Origin: Prevotella herbatica
GTDB lineage: Bacteria; Bacteroidota; Bacteroidia; Bacteroidales; Bacteroidaceae
DNA length: 64,000 bases
NCBI RefSeq assembly: GCF_017347605.1
Contig: NZ_AP024484.1
Coordinates: 2,370,501-2,434,500, forward strand
Direction of reading: 5' to 3'
Part shown: positions 8,242 to 16,780 of the stretch, piece by piece
Layout of the letters: each line of letters opens with the position of its first letter
Position numbering within the stretch: position 1 is the first letter of the stretch
Translations under genes and position numbers: made by a program
The notes under the pieces: generated by a model
Told to the model about the DNA's origin: nothing
The model's database searches: none
The model's input: only the letters and a program-made list of their open reading frames with translations

Positions 8242-11040
8242 TCATGGAATAAATGTGATACGTGCATAGCCGTTGCCAGTATGTCCTGTTTCATTGCCTC
8301 CTCCTGGTGCAGGCAAAGATGTATTGCCTGCAATCATGGTTGAATTTGTAAATACGTAACCACTATAATGATTTGGAGTATCTGAAGGTTCTATAACAGT
8401 AGCTGTTGACGTTGCTTTAATGGCATTGCACCCTGTATAGCCCGATACAAATGAAGATCCCCCAGAGCCACCACAATGGGCAGCATTGCTTCCTGCATAA
8501 TATCCACCACCTCCGCCAGTTTGCGTATTTCCATCACAATAACCAAAATGACCAGTTGACACAGTTGAATTATATACAAATGTGTTGCTTGTTGTATTAT
8601 AAGTATAATATATATAATACCCTCCTGCTGTTTGTGTAGCCCCGAAACTGTTGTTATATCCGTAAGATCCACCAGTAGAAGGATTTGTGTGATTTATAGA
8701 AGTACCATTTCCTCCTATTAATGTTCCTCCGTATCCTCCATTTCCATCACCATACCATACTTCGGTTGCAGTATTTGTACTATTTCTATTGTTTGCACCA
8801 CCACCACCAGCTGCAACCATAATCCTAGATTTCAAGCTATTAAAATCATTCCATGCTCCTGATGTAAGTCTAATATCTGATGCTCCACCTCCATTTCTTC
8901 CCCATTGATATTGGGCATTATCGTTGATTAAAGTAGAACCAGAATTAAAGGGGGTGGATGTTGCTACTAATGTACTACCTTGTTGTCCTACATAAATGTA
9001 TACTGCATTGTCTTTTTGTAAACTAATATTTCCTATGGTATAAGCGCCATGCCCTCCTAAAAATCCGTTTATATCTCCTCCTGATGCTCCCCAACATTCA
9101 AATTTACTTGTTCCATACAAAGGTATAGTAAAACTTTGAGCAGCACCTGTATAATTGAAGTTTGCAATAAACTTATAAAACGTTCGGCTTGTATTTGTCG
9201 CTGTCAATGCAGAATAACTTCCTGGTGAGATAGTTGTAGAAAGAGGAGCCGACCATGCATCATTATTTGCTGTAATGCTATTGAATGTAGTACCCGAACC
9301 TGCCTTCGCTATATAATAATACTTATTATTGTAAAGCAAAGGTTGATTTCCCGAAAAATTACTTGAGGCAGTAACGGTTGTCTTATCTGAAGAGTCTGAG
9401 AATGTTGAATTTCCTCCCGTATAGGTCCTTGTTGTAGGAACACTTTTTGTTCCTAGAGTTATTACGGCAAGCCCCATTTTGTGTGCCATATCAAATGTGA
9501 TACTGCTTGCTGTACTGCTTATTGTTCCCATTGCAACTTGCAGGTCATTTGCTTTAAAATCGTTTGTTGTGTTTTGAATTGTCGTAACAGACCAACCAGA
9601 AATGAGATTAGTAAAAAATGCGTCAGCTGTAGTTGCAGTAGCAGTAACGCTTGATGTTTGAGATGATTTATATGGATAATAAGCGAAATACTTATACTGT
9701 GGGGAAAACAAAATATTATTATCTAAAATCCAACTACTGCCATTATAAGAAGCTTTTACATTTGAATTCTTTATATTGTTGTTCTGATCCACTACATATA
9801 TGCCAACGGCTTCTGGATTCTGGAAACTTGAAACTGGGGCCTCAGTTCCTCCCCAAGAACTAGGGTAGGAGATAGCTCCTAATGTCATTGTGTTAACCGA
9901 AGATGTAGACAACTTATATATAATGGATGTACCAGAATCCCATGTAGTTCCTGCCAGAGGTGCTTTGAGAGTCTTATCTCCGTTCCCATTATTGAATACC
10001 GCTTCTATATATGCGGTGCTGCTAGGCGAGAAAGTTTGTGGAATCATCATCATAGTACTTGTTCCACTGGTAAGCGCTACGTCTGCAGTGCCATCAATGA
10101 CTATTCCTGTTGTTCCGTTGAGAGTAATACTTATATTACCTGTACTTGTACCATTGCTTGTATCCCAGGCGTTTGTGCTCAAATTATACGTTGCGGTTGT
10201 TATAGCCCCTTTTATAGCTATACTCTTGAATACACCAGGCACCATGTCCTTACCTACAGCGAATGTGATTGCCGTGAGAGCATGATAGAATGACATATCA
10301 ACTCCTGCCGCAATAGACGTGGTATTTCTTGTCTGATTCAATGTCTTGGCAACCATCAGGTCTGGTTGTTTTGTCACATCAGTATTAGCTGTATATGTGA
10401 TAGATGGCGTACCAGTTGACGAAGCACTCGCAACGGTCACATCACTGTTACCAAAAGGAGTATAGGCGAAAAAAGACAGTTTATCACCATTGTCAGGCCA
10501 AAAGTAGTCAGTACCCGTTTTCCAGATACTTCCAGAAGTGCTAACTTGTTGATTATTTATGAAATCGGGTGCGATACCGCTTAAATCAGTAGCAGAACTA
10601 GTACTGCGATAAGCGAGTAAGCCAAATGAGCTTCCAATAGAAGATGAAGTGTTTGGTGCTCCACGAGTAGGTAGCACCTTATCTGTAGATTCATCAATTA
10701 TAACTCTTCCGCTTTTAGTTATAGGAATATTATTAGCTGTTTGAATATGGGTTCCTATTTGTGTTATGGGGTGAAGGTATAGTGGGGTAGGGATGTCAGA
10801 TTTCACTATTAGTGGTTCTTTCTCATTACTTGACAAAACTGCTCGCGATTTCGCCTGTTGTCCTGTCCATCCTTCTACTGTCCGTGTGGTAAATAATATC
10901 TTATTTCCCGATAGATCATTATACGCAAATTCTCCGCTTTCTCGGCAAGACGATAGGGTTAATGCACATATACATACTATACCAGTTAAACACTTTTGTA
11001 AATCATTGATACTCATAATAATCACTATAACAATTTTCAA
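8242..11040 (-). CDS. Fimbrillin-like/glycine-rich lipoprotein, inverted head cassette (long form)
   Basis: 932 residues (924 if the ATG at 11016 is used); lipobox TLSSC. The only cassette on the minus strand. It has two fimbrillin-like (Mfa_like_1) modules: about 130-380 (WKTGTDYFWPDNGDKLSFFAY) and 390-620 (GIYVVDQNNN, KYFAYYPYKSS). From about 626 comes the Gly_rich domain (ANFNYTGAAQSFTIP, FECWGASGG, poly-Gly, GNGYARITFIP). An S-R-A site follows the signal region (AKSRAV). The central 450 residues are nearly identical to the long cassettes at 32400 and 35052, while the first 165 residues differ. The C-terminus (FVSGYTGCNAI and onward) is of the type found in the short cassettes. It has its own consensus promoter and a diverged palindrome in the leader. 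Likely an outer-membrane lipoprotein or pilus-like surface adhesin. Confidence 0.8.
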   Translation of the reverse strand: MKIVIVIIMSINDLQKCLTGIVCICALTLSSCRESGEFAYNDLSGNKILFTTRTVEGWTGQQAKSRAVLSSNEKEPLIVKSDIPTPLYLHPITQIGTHIQTANNIPITKSGRVIIDESTDKVLPTRGAPNTSSSIGSSFGLLAYRSTSSATDLSGIAPDFINNQQVSTSGSIWKTGTDYFWPDNGDKLSFFAYTPFGNSDVTVASASSTGTPSITYTANTDVTKQPDLMVAKTLNQTRNTTSIAAGVDMSFYHALTAITFAVGKDMVPGVFKSIAIKGAITTATYNLSTNAWDTSNGTSTGNISITLNGTTGIVIDGTADVALTSGTSTMMMIPQTFSPSSTAYIEAVFNNGNGDKTLKAPLAGTTWDSGTSIIYKLSTSSVNTMTLGAISYPSSWGGTEAPVSSFQNPEAVGIYVVDQNNNIKNSNVKASYNGSSWILDNNILFSPQYKYFAYYPYKSSQTSSVTATATTADAFFTNLISGWSVTTIQNTTNDFKANDLQVAMGTISSTASSITFDMAHKMGLAVITLGTKSVPTTRTYTGGNSTFSDSSDKTTVTASSNFSGNQPLLYNNKYYYIAKAGSGTTFNSITANNDAWSAPLSTTISPGSYSALTATNTSRTFYKFIANFNYTGAAQSFTIPLYGTSKFECWGASGGDINGFLGGHGAYTIGNISLQKDNAVYIYVGQQGSTLVATSTPFNSGSTLINDNAQYQWGRNGGGASDIRLTSGAWNDFNSLKSRIMVAAGGGGANNRNSTNTATEVWYGDGNGGYGGTLIGGNGTSINHTNPSTGGSYGYNNSFGATQTAGGYYIYYTYNTTSNTFVYNSTVSTGHFGYCDGNTQTGGGGGYYAGSNAAHCGGSGGSSFVSGYTGCNAIKATSTATVIEPSDTPNHYSGYVFTNSTMIAGNTSLPAPGGGNETGHTGNGYARITFIP

Positions 11041-11059
11041 TAATTATCACTCAAAAAAA

Positions 11060-11086
11060 TGTCCCTCTCTCCGCGAGAGAAGAGAT
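11060..11086 (-). repeat. Cassette palindrome (copy for the inverted gene, diverged)
   Basis: Read on the minus strand: ATCTCTTCTCTC, GCG, GAGAGAGGGACA. The 5' arm keeps 11 of 12 canonical bases; the 3' arm has drifted, leaving only six paired bases next to the GCG. Orientation of the GCG centre agrees with the orientation of the gene, so element and gene are inverted together. Confidence 0.8.
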
Positions 11087-11105
11087 TTTTTAATTAATAA
11101 TGGTG

Positions 11106-11136
11106 CAAAAGTAGATTTTATTTATAAACAATCCAA
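11106..11136 (-). promoter_or_regulatory. Consensus promoter of the inverted cassette gene
   Basis: Minus strand TTG (11136-11134), 20-base spacer, TACTTTTG (11113-11106). The predicted transcript starts near 11099 and carries the palindrome in its 5' leader. Among the non-coding stretches I scanned by eye, it is the only full-consensus promoter facing any of the 17 cassettes. Confidence 0.65.
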
Positions 11137-11480
11137 ATTTTTAGAAACTTTTTTTCATCAAAAATTACAAGTCGACTGATTTTTAACACTTTACATATTA
11201 TTTTATGCCTAAACATGAACAAAATAGTATATAATATCTGTTATATAAATAACAAATTATATAAGGTTTAGCATTAAAAAAACAGTGATATTCCTTTGAT
11301 ATAAATTTATAGTCATAAATAGAAATACTCTTCATGCTTAAATCAACAACTATTTCTTTTAAACTTTCATTTTGTTATTTAGAACTTCCACATTATTTAT
11401 TAATAACTAAAGGAACTTTCATAAGTATTATCGAAACTAATACTGCATGCATTTATATTTATAATAAGATATTCGTATAT
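11137..11480. other. Spacer between the divergent cassettes
   Basis: AT-rich, no convincing gene. On the plus strand the best -7 candidates facing the array are TTCCTTTG (11291-11298) and TCATTTTG (11367-11374), each one base off consensus and without a TTG at the right distance. An ATG at 11334 opens the frame of the next gene, but the paralogues show the real start at 11520. Confidence 0.5.
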
Positions 11481-11507
11481 TTCTATTCTCTCGCGGAGAG
11501 AACAGAA
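11481..11507 (+). repeat. Cassette palindrome 1
   Basis: TTCTATTCTCTC-GCG-GAGAGAACAGAA; one mismatched pair in the 12-bp arms. Ends 12 bp before the ATG at 11520. Confidence 0.85.
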
Positions 11508-11519
11508 TTGGATCGAGTT

Positions 11520-13157
11520 ATGGAAAAGAAGTTTTTGCTTAGGATAAATGTATCACTTTTACTATTGATTATAATTTCTCTGTTTTCTTCATGTACTGGC
11601 GAAGCAAACATTATAGGCTGTGATAATAATGAACAAATTAACTTTTCAGTATTAACTCCAGAATGGCAAAATATAGATTCATTGTCTAGCACCAAATCTT
11701 CACGCGCAATACCAATTGTGGATACTTCATTTGGTACTGATAAAAATTTCAACTTGATAGCAGATCAAAATGACGGAGTTGGCAGTTACAGTATCTTGAT
11801 AGATAAAGAACCTGTATCTTTCATTAATAGCATGTGGCAGACTACAAATCCTCATTATTGGCCAGGAATCACTAATAAGACGGTTAACTTCTACGCATAC
11901 TACCCTACTAGTATTTCTGGTAATATTTCTCATACCGTTGGATCTGCGCCAACACTATCATATATAGTCCCAAATGATGCAGTCAACCAAATTGATATAA
12001 TCACAGCTACTGCTAATAATGTTAGTGGGAATACTAATTCTGCTACGCCATTAACTTTTAATCATGTTTTTGCGGCAGTAAAGTTTGCTGTAGGTACTAG
12101 CGGATTGCCTAGTGGAACTATTAAATCAATAACGATAGATGGGATAAAGAATTCAGGCACATACACTTTTGGAAGTGGATGGGCTCTTGGTTCAACGATA
12201 TCATCATTTACAGTATCACCATCTGCAACAATAACTGGTACTAGCGGAGAAAATATCACATCTGACGCCTTTACTTTAATGATGATTCCTCAACCTTTTA
12301 CGAATGCAACCATCACGCTTACATATAATACAGGGACAACATATAAAAAAAATATATCTGGAAATTGGACCGCTGGAGCATCATATACTTATAATTTATC
12401 AAAACCTGTAAATATTGGTGATTACTATTATAGCGATGGTACTTGGGGAACAATTGCAGAGCATTCTAGTTCTACAGCATTACCAATAGGAATAATATTT
12501 TACAATACAACAAGCTCGATTGATAGTGGACATGGGTGGAAACATGGTTATGCTATGGCTTTGCAAACAGCAGCGAAATCAATACCATGGGAAAGTTCTA
12601 ATGACGGTATAGTTGACAACAAGGATGTTAACACCAATTTTCCGACCACTTTTGATAAAATGAAATTGGATATGGATGGCTATACTCATAGCCTTTCAAT
12701 GAAAACTTATGGTGGCAGTAATTCTAAAATTTTATCTAATTCAAACTATCCTGCTTATTATTCTGCTCTTAATTTTGGAAATGGAACTTATGGAAGTGTT
12801 ATAAATGCAGCACCAAAAACAAATAATAGTGGATGGTACCTTCCTAGTATCGGCCAATGGTATTATTTTATGCTGTATATTGGCAAAGCATCTTTCATAA
12901 ACAATGGAACTAGTGGATCATCTTCTCAAGCATCAATCATTATAGAAAATTCAATTAATACATATATTAATTTAGCAAAAACATATAATAACACATCAGA
13001 AACAGTTTACTCTATTTCTTGGAATTGGTGTAGTTCTGAGTATAATGGTTCAGTAGCTTGTGATGCGGCTTTTTCAGGAGATGCTGTATATATAATAGGA
13101 AACTTATCAAAGGAATATGTTGATAATATGGTTGTAAGATCAGCGATAGCATTTTAA
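11520..13157 (+). CDS. Fimbrillin-like lipoprotein with C-terminal DUF1566/lectin-like domain
   Basis: 545 residues from the ATG at 11520, chosen because it sits 12 bp after the palindrome and gives the shared N-terminus (EKKFLLRINVSLLLLIIIS, lipobox FSSC, Cys25). Module type N1 with S-R-A at Arg62, then middle type A. Unlike every other cassette it has no glycine-rich domain. From about residue 300 it reads GDYYYSDGTWGTI, IGIIFYNTTSS, GHGWKHGYAMALQ, GWYLPSIGQWYYFM and SWNWCSSEYNG, the pattern of DUF1566/FISUMP-type C-type-lectin-like folds common on Bacteroidales surface proteins. The usual GNGYARITF gene end is missing too. It heads the plus-strand array, and the spacing to the next palindrome (116 bp) is longer than elsewhere. 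Confidence 0.8.
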   Translation: MEKKFLLRINVSLLLLIIISLFSSCTGEANIIGCDNNEQINFSVLTPEWQNIDSLSSTKSSRAIPIVDTSFGTDKNFNLIADQNDGVGSYSILIDKEPVSFINSMWQTTNPHYWPGITNKTVNFYAYYPTSISGNISHTVGSAPTLSYIVPNDAVNQIDIITATANNVSGNTNSATPLTFNHVFAAVKFAVGTSGLPSGTIKSITIDGIKNSGTYTFGSGWALGSTISSFTVSPSATITGTSGENITSDAFTLMMIPQPFTNATITLTYNTGTTYKKNISGNWTAGASYTYNLSKPVNIGDYYYSDGTWGTIAEHSSSTALPIGIIFYNTTSSIDSGHGWKHGYAMALQTAAKSIPWESSNDGIVDNKDVNTNFPTTFDKMKLDMDGYTHSLSMKTYGGSNSKILSNSNYPAYYSALNFGNGTYGSVINAAPKTNNSGWYLPSIGQWYYFMLYIGKASFINNGTSGSSSQASIIIENSINTYINLAKTYNNTSETVYSISWNWCSSEYNGSVACDAAFSGDAVYIIGNLSKEYVDNMVVRSAIAF

Positions 13158-13270
13158 GAATTATATAGAGCACATATGATTAAAAGATTTTTGATCGTTT
13201 GAGAAATACTAATGATACTTATTTGTAAAACTGATTTAACTTTATCCCCCCTAAATATTTTTAAAACGAA

Positions 13271-13303
13271 CCTTTCTCTTCTCTCGCGGAGAGAAGAGAA
13301 AGG
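13271..13303 (+). repeat. Cassette palindrome 2 (15-bp arms)
   Basis: Core 13274-13300 TTCTCTTCTCTC-GCG-GAGAGAAGAGAA, extended by CCT/AGG. Eight bases to the ATG at 13312. Confidence 0.92.
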
Positions 13304-13311
13304 ATTGAGTT

Positions 13312-14961
13312 ATGGTAAGAAAGTTTTTGCGAGGTATAAATGTATCACTTTTATTATTAATTATTATATCTTCGTTTTCTTCATGTGCTAACGAAATGAA
13401 TGTTTTTGAAGATAATAAACAAATAAACTTTTCCGTATCTGTCCCAGAATGGAAGAGTACTGATTCTTCTACTACTATGAAAAGTTCACGCGCAATGCCA
13501 ATAGCAGGAACATCATTAAGCACTTCTAATACATTTAACTTAATAGCAGACCAAAATGACGGAGCTGGTAATTACAGTACATTGATAAATAGTCAAACTG
13601 TTACTTGTACCAATAATTTATGGAAAACATCAAATAATTATTATTGGTCAGGGATAGCTACTAAGACTATAAACTTCTACGCATACTACCCTACCACTAT
13701 TTCTACCAGTATTACTCATACAGTAGGCTCTGCGCCAATTTTATCCTATACAGTTTCTGATAATGTATCTAATCAAATAGATATAATGACAGCGGCAGGG
13801 ACGAATGTTAGTGGGAATACTAATTCTGCTACGCCATTAACTTTTAATCATATTTTTGCGGCCGTACAATTTAATATAGGCAGTTCGGGTATGCCTAATG
13901 GTACAATAACAGGTATTGCGTTGAATAATATATTATATAAGGGAACTTATAACTTTAATGGAACTTGGACTCAAGATGCAACGGTAAAAAAGTCTTTCTC
14001 ACAAACAGTATCATCTTCTACAAGTGCCGGTACAGCAATAACATCAGGCACTACGACCTTTATGATGATACCTCAAACACTAGCTAGTGACGCAAGTATA
14101 ACCGTGACCTATAGTAATGGTGGAACACTTACAAAATCTATAGCAGGAACATGGAATGCTGGAAAAATATATACTTACAATATTTCAAAAACTATACCTG
14201 TAGCGAATTTTGATTATACTGGTAATGTTCAGACTTATACAGTCCCTCTTACAGGAACTTACAAATTAGAAGTTTGGGGCGCTCAAGGTTCTTCGGGATG
14301 GTCTGGCGGCATAAGTGCAAATGGAGGTTATAGTTATGGAAATATTTATCTAACGACTGGAGCAGTACTTTATATCTATACAGGAGGATCTGTAGCTTAT
14401 AATACTTTTAATGGCGGTAGTGAAACCTATAATGGTGGAGGAAAAGGTGCTGCACCTGGAGGAGGTGCTTCTCATATAGCCACAACAAACAGAGGGGTAT
14501 TAAGTAATTATAAAAATTATCAATCAGAAGTATTGATTGTCGCTGGAGGTGCAGGAGGAGTAGAATGGAGTGGTACCGGTGGCTTTGGCGGAGGTTTGAA
14601 TGGAGGAAATGGAAATTCACAACAAAGTAGTGATTTTGCAGCTTCAGCATCGGCATATGGTGGCAGTCAAACTTCAGGTGGTGCTTCCGTAGCTCAATCT
14701 ACATCTGTCTATCCAAGTCCTAATACATTAGTAGATGGTAGCTTCGGGCAGGGGGGGGATGGATATCAAAGTTCTCTCAATGATTATGGTGCAGGCGGAG
14801 GAGGCGGTTGGTACGGTGGCGGAGGTACCTCATATTCTGGAGCTGGTGGCGGTGGTTCCGGACATTTAGGTTCAAATTTAATAAGTGGAACAACAGGTAT
14901 GAGCAATGGCGTTCGTTCAGGTAATGGCTACGCTAGAATAACTTTCGTTTCAGCCAATTAA
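13312..14961 (+). CDS. Fimbrillin-like/glycine-rich cassette lipoprotein 2 (N1-B-C2)
   Basis: 549 residues. Lipobox FSSC (Cys25), S-R-A at Arg60. N-terminal module type N1 (FNLIADQNDGAGNYSTLINS), middle type B (FNIGSSGMPNGTITGIALNN, FMMIPQTLASDASITVTYSN). Gly_rich domain from about 298 (ANFDYTGNVQTYTVP, LEVWGAQG), ending GHLGSNLISGTTGMSNGVRSGNGYARITFVSAN-like. That ending is nearly shared with the cassette at 37781, whose N-terminal half is unrelated in type. A run of eight G lies at 14751-14758 inside Gly codons (phase-variation candidate). Confidence 0.8.
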   Translation: MVRKFLRGINVSLLLLIIISSFSSCANEMNVFEDNKQINFSVSVPEWKSTDSSTTMKSSRAMPIAGTSLSTSNTFNLIADQNDGAGNYSTLINSQTVTCTNNLWKTSNNYYWSGIATKTINFYAYYPTTISTSITHTVGSAPILSYTVSDNVSNQIDIMTAAGTNVSGNTNSATPLTFNHIFAAVQFNIGSSGMPNGTITGIALNNILYKGTYNFNGTWTQDATVKKSFSQTVSSSTSAGTAITSGTTTFMMIPQTLASDASITVTYSNGGTLTKSIAGTWNAGKIYTYNISKTIPVANFDYTGNVQTYTVPLTGTYKLEVWGAQGSSGWSGGISANGGYSYGNIYLTTGAVLYIYTGGSVAYNTFNGGSETYNGGGKGAAPGGGASHIATTNRGVLSNYKNYQSEVLIVAGGAGGVEWSGTGGFGGGLNGGNGNSQQSSDFAASASAYGGSQTSGGASVAQSTSVYPSPNTLVDGSFGQGGDGYQSSLNDYGAGGGGGWYGGGGTSYSGAGGGGSGHLGSNLISGTTGMSNGVRSGNGYARITFVSAN

Positions 14962-14970
14962 ATTCCCGTT

Positions 14971-15017
14971 CTCAATCCTTTTCTCTTCTCTCGCGGAGAG
15001 AAGAGAAAAGGATTGAG
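14971..15017 (+). repeat. Cassette palindrome 3 (perfect 22-bp arms)
   Basis: Core 14981-15007 with outer arms CTCAATCCTT and AAGGATTGAG, giving 47 bp in all. The C/G pair here replaces the T/A pair found at the same place in palindromes 11 and 14, so pairing is kept while sequence changes. Confidence 0.93.
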
Positions 15018-15019
15018 TT

Positions 15020-16723
15020 ATGGTAAGAAAGTTTTTGATAAGGATAAATGTATCATTTTTGTTATTAATTATTATTTCTCTGTTTTGTTCATGTACTGGT
15101 GAAATGAATATACTTGAAGGAAATAATAATAAACTAATTAACTTTTCTGTATCTGTACCCGAATGGGAAAATAACGATAATAATTCAAATCAGGATTCTA
15201 GAGCTACTCCAATCTCAGGAATATCATTAGGAACGTCAAGCACTTTTAACATGATTGCTGATGTCAATAATGGAAGTAATAGTTACAGCACAATAATCAA
15301 TAACGAAACCGTTTCTTTCATAAATAGCATGTGGCAGACCACAACTCCTCATTATTGGTCTGGAGTTACAAATAAAACTGTTAACTTCTATGCATACTAT
15401 CCAAGTAACATTAGTACTATTTTTCATACAGTAGGCTCTGTACCAACATTATCATATACAGTTCCTACTGAATCTAGCAACCAGATTGATATAATTACTG
15501 CTACAGGTAATAATGTAAGTGGCAATACTAATTCTTCTACCCCATTGACATTCAATCATATTTTTGCAGCAGTTAAGTTTGCTGTTGGCAATAACGGGCT
15601 ACCTAGTGGGACTATAAAATCCATAACAATAAGTGGAATAAAAAATACTGGTACATACACTTTTGGAAGTGGGTGGACTCCTAGTTCAACAACATCATCA
15701 TTTACAGTATCACCATCTACAGCAATAACAGGATCGGCTGGAGTAAATATTACATCTGATGCTTATACCTTGATGATGATTCCTCAAGTTTTCAGCAATG
15801 CAACAGTTTCATTAATTTACAATAACGGTACTACTTTTTCTACTACAATATCAGGTACGTGGAATGCTGGCAATTCATATACTTATAATTTATCCAAAAC
15901 AGTAGTATCCAATTTCGCATATACAGGAGCATCACAAACTTTTACGGTACAATATGCAGGAACTTATAGAATACAATGTTGGGGTGCTCAAGGAAGATGC
16001 CAAGGTGCATATACTTCAGGAGATATTTATCTAAATAAAGGAACAAATCTATATGTTTACGTTGGAAGTGCAGGGGTACAATCTTCAACTTCATTATCAT
16101 CTCCAACTGTATTTAATGGAGGTGGAGGATACACAAGTGGCTGTCTCGATTATAACAATTCTACAGGTGGAGGAGCTACTGATATAAGGCTGGTAAATGG
16201 AAGTTGGGATGATTTTTCTTCATTAAAAAGTAGAATAATAGTAGCGGCCGGTGGTGGTGGAAATATAGCTCCTATGACAAAGCCTGGATATGGAGGAGCC
16301 TTAACTTCTGCTGATGCTGATGGAGCTTATCCACAAAGTACATTTCCTAGCGATTATGGAACTGTTAGCGGTGTAACACAAACTAGTGGATATAGTTTTG
16401 GCATAGGACAAACAGGAAATTCCGGAGCAAATTTAAGTAGATCTGGAGGAGGGGGAGGATATTATGGCGGGTACGCTTATCATTGTGCAGCCTCAGGAGG
16501 TTCATCATTTATATCAGGTTATCCAGGTTGTAATGCGATATCAGCTTCATCAACATCAACAAATATTATACCAACAGGCTCTCCTAATCACTCTTCAGGG
16601 TATATTTTCATAAATTCGTCAATGATAGCAGGAGATTCTTCTATGCCTTCACCATCTGGTAGTGCGGAAATTGGTCATTTGGGTGCTGGCTACGCTAGAA
16701 TAACGTTTATTTCTGCTAATTAA
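15020..16723 (+). CDS. Fimbrillin-like/glycine-rich cassette lipoprotein 3 (N2-A-C1)
   Basis: 567 residues. Lipobox FCSC (Cys25), S-R-A at Arg61. Module N2 (NNDNNSNQDSRATPIS, FNMIADVNNGSNSYSTIINN) is shared with the cassette at 20437. Middle type A (VGNNGLPSGTIKSITISGIK, TLMMIPQVFSNATVSLIYNN). Gly_rich domain from about 296 (FAYTGASQTFTVQ, IQCWGAQG) with the C1 ending: SSFISGYPGCNAI, GYIFINSSMIAG, SMPSPSG, GYARITFISAN. The GNGYAR end is varied to GAGYAR. Confidence 0.8.
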   Translation: MVRKFLIRINVSFLLLIIISLFCSCTGEMNILEGNNNKLINFSVSVPEWENNDNNSNQDSRATPISGISLGTSSTFNMIADVNNGSNSYSTIINNETVSFINSMWQTTTPHYWSGVTNKTVNFYAYYPSNISTIFHTVGSVPTLSYTVPTESSNQIDIITATGNNVSGNTNSSTPLTFNHIFAAVKFAVGNNGLPSGTIKSITISGIKNTGTYTFGSGWTPSSTTSSFTVSPSTAITGSAGVNITSDAYTLMMIPQVFSNATVSLIYNNGTTFSTTISGTWNAGNSYTYNLSKTVVSNFAYTGASQTFTVQYAGTYRIQCWGAQGRCQGAYTSGDIYLNKGTNLYVYVGSAGVQSSTSLSSPTVFNGGGGYTSGCLDYNNSTGGGATDIRLVNGSWDDFSSLKSRIIVAAGGGGNIAPMTKPGYGGALTSADADGAYPQSTFPSDYGTVSGVTQTSGYSFGIGQTGNSGANLSRSGGGGGYYGGYAYHCAASGGSSFISGYPGCNAISASSTSTNIIPTGSPNHSSGYIFINSSMIAGDSSMPSPSGSAEIGHLGAGYARITFISAN

Positions 16724-16735
16724 ATACTTATTCTC

Positions 16736-16774
16736 ATTCTTTTCTCTTCTCTCGCGGAGAGAAGAGAAAAGAAT
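16736..16774 (+). repeat. Cassette palindrome 4 (18-bp arms)
   Basis: Core 16742-16768, arms extended to ATTCTT/AAGAAT; ends 6 bp before the ATG at 16781. Confidence 0.92.
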
Positions 16775-16780
16775 TGAGTT

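Noticed and set aside
8146..8343. Plus-strand open frame between the recombinase and the inverted cassette
   Set aside because: Half of it is antisense to the end of the inverted gene and the rest is AT-rich intergenic DNA without a promoter.
11334..11519. N-terminal extension of the first plus-strand cassette
   Set aside because: All paralogues start just after the palindrome, which here gives the ATG at 11520; the extension reads through the palindrome and AT-rich spacer.
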